Below, in pieces: positions 58,768 to 64,000 of a stretch of 64,000 nt of DNA; position 1 is the stretch's first letter; each line of letters opens with the position of its first letter. Origin of the DNA: JAUIAI01 sp041396685 (GTDB lineage: Bacteria > Pseudomonadota > Gammaproteobacteria > Burkholderiales > Burkholderiaceae_E); assembly GCA_041396685.1 (NCBI GenBank), contig JAWKYD010000014.1, positions 131,881 to 195,880 on the forward strand, given 5' to 3'. A program made the position numbers and the translations under genes. The notes under the pieces were generated by a model that made no database searches, had not been told where the DNA came from, and was given only the letters and a program-made list of their open reading frames with translations.

Positions 58768-59100
58768 ATGCCCAACCCGCTTCCATGTCTTCTGATCGCC
58801 TTGGCCCTGGCCGGTGCCAGTGTGCCGGTCCGGGCCGATCCGTTCACGCCCGGCGCGGCCGACGAGCCGCGCTATCGCTCCAGCTTCCACGACTTCCGCC
58901 CCGACGAGGACGTCGCGCCCGACGATTGGCGCGCCGTCAACGACCGCGTCGGCCGCATCGGTGGCTGGCGCAGTTACCTCGGTGAAGCCGACGCGCCGCC
59001 TCCGCGGCCGCAAGGCGCGGCGCAGGGCGGCATCGGCCTGCTCGAGCGACCGTCCGCGGTCGGCGAGCGGGTCGCACCCGCCGCGGGAGACGCGCGATGA
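58768..59100 (+). CDS. small periplasmic protein of copper operons (uncharacterised)
   Basis: A 110-residue exported protein: signal peptide about residues 1-23 (cleavage after VRA), then a short conserved-looking core YRSSFHDFRPDEDVAPDDWRAVNDRVGRIGGWRSYLGE and a disordered Pro/Ala tail. I recall similar small proteins next to TolC-family genes in metal operons; no function is known to me. It has no Cys and a single His, so classical copper coordination is not evident. Its stop overlaps the TolC-like gene start (ATGA), implying coupled expression. Confidence 0.7.
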   Translation: MPNPLPCLLIALALAGASVPVRADPFTPGAADEPRYRSSFHDFRPDEDVAPDDWRAVNDRVGRIGGWRSYLGEADAPPPRPQGAAQGGIGLLERPSAVGERVAPAAGDAR

Positions 59101-60542
59101 GCCGGGCCGCCACGACCAGGAATTCACCGCTTCGTCGCGGGCGGCGTGCGCATCACGCCTTGCTGGCGCTGATCGCGGCTGCCGCGGCCGGTTGCGCCAC
59201 CGTCGATCCCGAGCAGACCCTCGAACCGGTCAGGACTCTCGCCGGGCCCGCGCTCGGACCGTCGCTGCAGTGGGCGCGCGATGACGATGCGCGGGCCGCG
59301 CTCGACACCCGCGTCGGCGAGTTGCTCTCGGCGCCCCTGTCGATGGACGCGGCCGTGCAGGTCGCGCTGCTGAACAATCGCGGCCTGCAAGCCGAATTCG
59401 ATGCGCTGGGCATCTCCGAGGCCGAGCGCCTGCAGGCCGGCCGCCTGCCCAACCCCGGCTTCTCGTTCGCCAGACTGCGGCGCGGCGACGAGCGCGAGAT
59501 CGAGCGCTCGTTCCACTTCGATCTGGCGCGGCTGATTTTCATGCCCACGATCGGCCGGCTCGAGGCACGCCGCCACGCCCGCGAGCAGCGTCGCGTCGCG
59601 ATGGCGGTTCTCGATCTGGCTGCCCGCACCCGTCAGGCCTGGGTCGATGCGGTCGCCGCCCGGGAGGCCCTGGCCTATGCGGACCAGGTCAAGCGCACCG
59701 CCGATACCAGCGCAATGCTTGCCAGGCGCATGGCGCAGGCGGGCAATTTCAGCAAGCTGCAACAGGCTCGCGAACAGGGGTTCTACGCCGACGCAGCGAT
59801 CAATCGCGCGCGCGCCGAGCTGGCCGCCACGATCGCGCGCGAGCAATTGGTGCGTCTGCTCGGCGTTCACGGCGAGCAACTCTCGTTCACGTTGCCTGCG
59901 CGCCTGCCCGATCTGCCCGACGAGCCGCGCGACATTCCCGACGTGGTCCGTACGGCGCTCGCCCAGCGGCTGGACGTGCAGGCCGCACGGATCGCCGTCG
60001 AACAGCTGGCCGAGAACCTGGGCATGGTGCGCACCAACCGCTTCATCGAGGTGCTCGAGGTGGGCGTGATACGCAACGGCTCGAACGAGGCGCCGACCCA
60101 GACCGGCTGGGAGATCGGCCTGGAACTGCCGCTGTTCGACTGGGGAACGGCGCGGGTCGCCCGTGCCGAGGCGGCCATGCGCCAGGCGACCAACGCGGCC
60201 GCGCGTACGGCGATCGAGGCACGCTCGGAGGTGCGACAGGCCTATGTCGCTTATCGCACGGCCTACGACATCGCCCGTCAGTATCGCGACGAGATCGTGC
60301 CGCTGCGCCAGCGCATCGCCGAAGAGAACCTCTATCGCTACAACGGCATGCTGATCGGCGTGTTCGAACTGCTCGCCGACGCGCGCGCCCAGGTGGGGGC
60401 CGTCGAGGCCTACATGCGTGCGCTGCGCGACTTCTGGGTGGCGCAGGCCGACCTCGATGCGGCCATGATCGGCCGGCCCGCGTTGACGCCGGTCGGCGAT
60501 GCGCCGGCCGCGATGAATGCCGGCGCCGATGCCGGCCACTGA
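59097..60542 (+). CDS. TolC-family outer membrane efflux lipoprotein
   Basis: A 481-residue outer-membrane factor. The N-terminus carries a lipobox (LIAAAAAGC, Cys 33), so the mature protein is lipid-anchored. Two long helical repeats follow, each with the family patterns (MDAAVQVALLNNRGLQAEFDALGISEAERLQAGRLPNP; RLDVQAARIAVEQLAENLGMVRTNRF). Such proteins form trimeric channels for tripartite pumps, but no membrane-fusion protein or RND pump gene is present in this cluster. It overlaps the preceding small gene by four bases and precedes the multicopper oxidase by 24 bases. Confidence 0.9.
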   Translation: MSRAATTRNSPLRRGRRAHHALLALIAAAAAGCATVDPEQTLEPVRTLAGPALGPSLQWARDDDARAALDTRVGELLSAPLSMDAAVQVALLNNRGLQAEFDALGISEAERLQAGRLPNPGFSFARLRRGDEREIERSFHFDLARLIFMPTIGRLEARRHAREQRRVAMAVLDLAARTRQAWVDAVAAREALAYADQVKRTADTSAMLARRMAQAGNFSKLQQAREQGFYADAAINRARAELAATIAREQLVRLLGVHGEQLSFTLPARLPDLPDEPRDIPDVVRTALAQRLDVQAARIAVEQLAENLGMVRTNRFIEVLEVGVIRNGSNEAPTQTGWEIGLELPLFDWGTARVARAEAAMRQATNAAARTAIEARSEVRQAYVAYRTAYDIARQYRDEIVPLRQRIAEENLYRYNGMLIGVFELLADARAQVGAVEAYMRALRDFWVAQADLDAAMIGRPALTPVGDAPAAMNAGADAGH

Positions 60543-60566
60543 ACCAGGCACGAGAGATCGATCGTC

Positions 60567-61982
60567 ATGAATTCACGCAGAAACCTCTTTCGCCGCGCCG
60601 CGGCAGTCGGTGCCGGTGCGGTTGCCGCATCGGTCGGCCGCGCGTCGCTGGCCGCGCTGCCCGAACCCGTCGTCCAGTCCAGCGCGGCGACCATGCCGCC
60701 GCTGATCCCGGAGAGCGGGCGGCCCTACAAACCCGTGGTCACCTTGAACGGCTGGTCGCTGCCCTGGCGCATGAAGGACGGCGTCAAGGAGTTCCACCTC
60801 GTGGCCGAGCCCGTCGTACGGATGATGACCGACGATTTCAAAGCGCACCTGTGGGGCTACAACGGCCAGAGCCCCGGGCCCACGATCGAAGTGGTCGAGG
60901 GTGACCGGGTGCGGATCTTCGTCACCAACCGGCTGCCCGAGCACACCAGCGTGCACTGGCACGGCCAGCGTCTGCCCAACGGCATGGACGGCGTCACCGG
61001 CCTGACCCAGCCCGGCATCGCGCCGGGCAAGACCTTCGTCTACGAGTTCGTCGCGCGTCGGCCGGGCACCTTCATGTATCACCCGCATGCCGACGAAATG
61101 ACCCAGATGGCGATGGGCATGATGGGCTTCTGGGTCACGCATCCGCGGCGCAAGGAGGCGCTGATCGCCGACGTCGATCGTGACTTCTGCTTCCTGCTCA
61201 ATGCCTTCGACGTTGAGCCGGGCAGTGCGACGCCGCGCATCATGACCATGCTCGACTTCAATCTCTGGGCCTGGAACAGCCGGCTGTTTCCCGCCATCGA
61301 TCCGCTCGTGGTCCGCCAGCACGACCGCGTCCGCATACGCATCGGCAACCTGACCATGACCAATCACCCGATCCACATCCACGGCCACGAGTTCGCCGTC
61401 ACCGGCACCGACGGCGGGCCGGTGCCCAAGGCGATCCGACAGCCCGAGGTCACCGTCGACATCGCGGTCGGTCAGATGCGGCAGATCGAGTTCATCGCCG
61501 ACGAAGCGGGCGACTGGGCCATGCACTGTCACAAGAGCCATCACACGATGAACGCCATGGGCCACGACGTGCCCACCATGATCGGCGTCGATCACAGCGG
61601 CGTGGTCGGCCAGCTGCGCGACCTGGTGCCCGATTACATGGTGATGGGCGAGCGCGGCATGGCCGACATGACCGAGATGCAGATGCCGCTGCCGTTGAAC
61701 ACCGCGCCGATGATGGCCGGCAAGGGGCCGTTCGGCTCCGTGGAGATGGGCGGCATGTTCAGCGTGCTCAAGGTGCGCCGGGGGCAGCCGGCCGACGACT
61801 ACCGCGATCCCGGCTGGTACCAGCATCCGCCCGGCACGGTGGCCTATGAGTGGACCGGGGCTCTACCCGAGGCGCCGCGCGCCGCGGGCGCCGGGCCTGG
61901 CGCCGCGCCCGGGGCACGAACCGGCGGCACGCCGGTCGAGGTGCGTGCGCGCAAACGCGGCCGCGGCCACGGGCATGGCTGA
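60567..61982 (+). CDS. Tat-exported multicopper oxidase (copper oxidase)
   Basis: A 471-residue periplasmic oxidase. The Tat signal reads SRRNLFRRAAAVGAGA. Copper ligands: HWHG near residue 130, HPHADE near 172, HPIHIHGHEF near 267 and HCHKSHHTMNAMGH near 320, giving the type 1 site and the trinuclear cluster. A Met-rich segment (MVMGERGMADMTEMQMPLPL and on to about 395) resembles the copper-binding inserts of CueO/CopA-type cuprous oxidases, and the tail ends RGRGHGHG. It should oxidise Cu(I) to Cu(II) with oxygen. Shorter than CopA (about 600). Confidence 0.92.
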   Translation: MNSRRNLFRRAAAVGAGAVAASVGRASLAALPEPVVQSSAATMPPLIPESGRPYKPVVTLNGWSLPWRMKDGVKEFHLVAEPVVRMMTDDFKAHLWGYNGQSPGPTIEVVEGDRVRIFVTNRLPEHTSVHWHGQRLPNGMDGVTGLTQPGIAPGKTFVYEFVARRPGTFMYHPHADEMTQMAMGMMGFWVTHPRRKEALIADVDRDFCFLLNAFDVEPGSATPRIMTMLDFNLWAWNSRLFPAIDPLVVRQHDRVRIRIGNLTMTNHPIHIHGHEFAVTGTDGGPVPKAIRQPEVTVDIAVGQMRQIEFIADEAGDWAMHCHKSHHTMNAMGHDVPTMIGVDHSGVVGQLRDLVPDYMVMGERGMADMTEMQMPLPLNTAPMMAGKGPFGSVEMGGMFSVLKVRRGQPADDYRDPGWYQHPPGTVAYEWTGALPEAPRAAGAGPGAAPGARTGGTPVEVRARKRGRGHGHG

Positions 61983-62012
61983 ATCACGATCAACCCACGA
62001 AGGAGCAACGAA

Positions 62013-62378
62013 ATGAACACAATCACGCAGACGCTGGCCGTGGCGGCCGCGCTCACGATCGCCGGCGCCGCACTCGCGGCCGACGATCACGCCGGGCACG
62101 GCCAGGCGCACGGTGCGGGCGGGAGTCACGCCGCCGCACCGGCCGGTCAGTCGACGGACACGGTCGAGGGCGAGGTTCGCCGCATCGACAAGGCGGGCGG
62201 CAAGCTGACCATCAAGCACGGCCCGATCCGGCATCTGGACATGCCGCCGATGACGATGGATTTCACGGCGCGCGACCCGGGCCTGCTCGAGGGCGTGCGA
62301 CGGGGTGATCGCATCCGTTTCACCGCCGACGAAATCGACGGCAAGCTGACGATCACCGGCATCGAACGGGGTCGCTAG
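62013..62378 (+). CDS. CusF-like periplasmic copper-binding protein
   Basis: A 121-residue protein with signal peptide (about 1-22, cleavage after ALA), a His-rich linker (DDHAGHGQAHGAGGSHAA) and a CusF/CopK-type OB fold: GEVRRIDKAGGKLTIKHGPIRHLDMPPMTMDF. The two Met of MTM and an upstream His are the expected Cu(I)/Ag(I) ligands; the Trp of E. coli CusF is not present at the usual place. Strong AAGGAG before the ATG. Likely hands copper to the neighbouring oxidase or efflux channel. Confidence 0.92.
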   Translation: MNTITQTLAVAAALTIAGAALAADDHAGHGQAHGAGGSHAAAPAGQSTDTVEGEVRRIDKAGGKLTIKHGPIRHLDMPPMTMDFTARDPGLLEGVRRGDRIRFTADEIDGKLTITGIERGR

Positions 62379-62401
62379 CGGGCGCTCGGCGGGACGCTGC
62401 A

Positions 62402-62453
62402 CCGGCACGGTGATGCCGGCTCGCAAGGGCCCGGCCGTCGCCGCGGCCGGGCC
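62402..62453. terminator. tandem hairpins between convergent copper and YeeE genes
   Basis: First hairpin CCGGCA-CGGTGA-TGCCGG (62402-62419), second GGCCCGGCCG-TCGCCG-CGGCCGGGCC (62428-62453) with a perfect ten-base GC stem. They lie between the convergent stops at 62378 and 62471, so they likely serve both directions. No T-run follows. Confidence 0.65.
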
Positions 62454-62470
62454 TGCAGACGCCCCGCCGT

Positions 62471-63577
62471 TCACTCGCGCATCACGCGCCAGTAATCGAC
62501 CTTGAGCATGATGGCGGCGCCGACCACGATCGCGGCCAGCGTGATGAACGAACCCAGCGACAAGGTGGAGATGCCGGTCAGGCCCTGGCCGATCGTGCAG
62601 CCCAGGCCGGTGACGCCGCCCACGCCCATCAGCGTGCCGCCCACCATGTGGCGTTTGAAGTCGCCGGGGTTGGGGAAGACCTCTTCGCGGTAGCTGCGCG
62701 TCATCAGCGCCGAACCGATCGAGCCGACGATGATGCCCAGCGCGGCGGCCACGCCGAACGACAGAAACTTGCTGGCATCGCTCCAGAACATCAGCAGGTC
62801 GAGCAGCTGCGCCGACGGGGCGACCAGCGACAGCGATTCGGGCCGGTTCGACAGGGTGCCGATGTAGGCCGACTCGAGAGTCTCCGGATGCTCGGCCACG
62901 AATGCGATCTTGCCGGTGACATACCAGCCGCCGACGATGGTCAGGCCGATGACGATGCCGCCGAGCAGCGAATCGAAGCGGCGCGCCTCGCGGCTGGCGA
63001 ACACGAACACCAGCAGCAGCACGCCCAGCAGCAGGGGCAGCCAGAGCGCCAGCGTGGCGGGCGCGATGCCGGTGGAAGCGCCGAGCATCGAGGGCAGATC
63101 CTGCGTCGTGGAGAGATCGATCGCGACCGTGTCGACCGTGCTTACGCGCCACACGCCGAACAGGCCGCGCAGCGTCATGAACGCGGCCACGCCCATCACG
63201 ATGAGCACCAGCACCGATTTCAGATTGCCCCCGCCGATGCGGATCAGCGTCTTGCTGCCGCAACCCGAAGCCAGCACCATGCCGACCCCGAACAGCAGAC
63301 CACCGACCACGTGCGACAGCCAGGTCAGGCGCGCGCTGCCGTAAATCGATTTGCTGACATCGACGTCACCGGTGGCGGTGAGCAGTGCCACGCCGATCAG
63401 CGCCACGGCGATTGCCAGCAGCCACATGCGCATGCGGGTCCAGTCGCCCATGTTCACGATGTCGGAAATCGCGCCCATCGTGCAGAAATTGGTCTTGTTA
63501 CCGACGAAACCGAACACCGCGCCCAGGCCGAAACCGAGCGCCGCGACCGTGTTGGTCGCGATCAACGCCTCTTCCAT
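62471..63577 (-). CDS. YeeE/YedE-family transporter (thiosulfate/sulfur transport)
   Basis: A 368-residue inner-membrane protein with about nine hydrophobic segments and the family's conserved cysteines: FVGNKTNFCTMGAISD, VLASGCGSKTLIRIGGGN and VGGVTGLGCTIGQGLTG. Studied members (YeeE/TsuA) carry thiosulfate through these cysteines; others pass sulfur or selenium species. A GGGAGAG box precedes the ATG. The gene stands alone, and no tusA-like partner is visible next to it. Confidence 0.9.
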   Translation of the reverse strand: MEEALIATNTVAALGFGLGAVFGFVGNKTNFCTMGAISDIVNMGDWTRMRMWLLAIAVALIGVALLTATGDVDVSKSIYGSARLTWLSHVVGGLLFGVGMVLASGCGSKTLIRIGGGNLKSVLVLIVMGVAAFMTLRGLFGVWRVSTVDTVAIDLSTTQDLPSMLGASTGIAPATLALWLPLLLGVLLLVFVFASREARRFDSLLGGIVIGLTIVGGWYVTGKIAFVAEHPETLESAYIGTLSNRPESLSLVAPSAQLLDLLMFWSDASKFLSFGVAAALGIIVGSIGSALMTRSYREEVFPNPGDFKRHMVGGTLMGVGGVTGLGCTIGQGLTGISTLSLGSFITLAAIVVGAAIMLKVDYWRVMRE

Positions 63578-63710
63578 TGACTTCTCTCCCGTTCCCTTGC
63601 GGCGATGGGCCGCGATTTTGTCTCAGTTTTTCGTTTCCGGCATTCGTCGGCCCGGCATCGTCGCAGATACCGCATGACGCGGACGCCATCTCAGGCGCTC
63701 GGACGCTCCG

Positions 63711-64000
63711 TCACCCGCCCACACGGTCGAGATAGCGGGCGCGCAGAACCCTGCGTTGCGCGCCCGCCGCGTCGTCGAATGCGCTGCGCGTGTGCAGCAC
63801 GTTGTTGCAGATCAGTCCCATGCCGGCGTCGAGCCGCACGTTCAGAACGCGATCGCCGTCCGCCAGCACCGCCTCGAGTGCCGTGCGTGCCGCCTGCGTG
63901 GCGGTGTCCGCGCGCCAGACGATGCTGCGGGTGCGGGCCGTATAGCGCATGCGCAGCCTGCCATCGACCGGACCGCGCCAGAACACGGGCCCCGCCTGCT
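63711..64000 (-). CDS. TauD/TfdA-family dioxygenase, C-terminal part (5' end outside window)
   Basis: The frame runs out of the right edge, leaving 96 residues of the C-terminus. The sequence LNVRLDAGMGLICNNVLHTRSAFDD followed by RRVLRARYLDR carries the distal His and the Arg that binds 2-oxoglutarate in Fe(II)-dependent taurine/2,4-D dioxygenase relatives. The N-terminal HxD pair lies outside. It would use 2-oxoglutarate and oxygen to hydroxylate a substrate that cannot be named. Confidence 0.8.
   Translation of the reverse strand, partial: QAGPVFWRGPVDGRLRMRYTARTRSIVWRADTATQAARTALEAVLADGDRVLNVRLDAGMGLICNNVLHTRSAFDDAAGAQRRVLRARYLDRVGG

Overview
The window is a dense, GC-rich (about two thirds GC by eye) bacterial chromosome segment. 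It holds roughly 50 protein genes on both strands, with short intergenic gaps and many overlapping start/stop codons. Gene content (TRAP and dipeptide ABC transporters, Rieske oxygenases, a CIO-type bd oxidase, a YeeE/YedE transporter, a copper module with multicopper oxidase and CusF-like protein, a GlgE-type glycogen operon) suggests a free-living aerobic or microaerobic Pseudomonadota, most likely a betaproteobacterium. This placement is inference from gene types, not from a marker gene. I saw no rRNA, tRNA, CRISPR array, transposase or prophage.

Layout. 1-2.7 kb: the 3' end of a SNF2-family helicase, then an acyl-CoA synthetase. 2.9-4.1 kb: a stand-alone AAA+ ATPase behind an AT-rich consensus promoter that appears to give a leaderless mRNA. 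4.2-14.6 kb: a catabolic island with two Rieske oxygenases, one VanB-type reductase, a MarR regulator, a complete five-gene peptide-type ABC importer and an SDR dehydrogenase. 15-22.2 kb: a PLP enzyme of the D-cysteine desulfhydrase/cysteate sulfo-lyase family, a peroxiredoxin, a LysR regulator, a three-part TRAP importer and an N-acyl-D-amino-acid deacylase. A shared sequence motif lies in front of both halves of this block.

22.4-27.6 kb: small genes (monoheme cytochrome c, DUF3303 protein, exported SurE-like nucleotidase, dodecin, YfcE-like phosphoesterase) and the bd-type quinol oxidase pair. 27.6-42.5 kb: a leftward five-gene operon, glgE - treS/maltokinase - glgB - glgX/treZ fusion - treY, in which every junction overlaps by 4 to 11 bases, with malQ divergent from it. 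It can turn trehalose into maltose-1-phosphate and alpha-glucan, and turn glucan back into trehalose. No glgC or glgA is present.

44.3-47.2 kb: a thiolase-fold protein lacking the usual nucleophilic Cys, a DUF35 partner and an FAD monooxygenase. 47.3-53.6 kb: a very large CheB-CheR-PAS-GAF hybrid histidine kinase and a 2-hydroxyacid dehydrogenase. 53.8-57.9 kb: a cation-diffusion exporter with a hexanucleotide-encoded His/Gly tract, and a second TRAP importer. 58.0-62.4 kb: a copper-handling gene set (two small exported proteins, TolC-like lipoprotein, multicopper oxidase, CusF-like protein), closed by a strong double hairpin. 62.5-64 kb: a YeeE/YedE transporter and the 3' part of a TauD/TfdA-family dioxygenase cut by the window edge.
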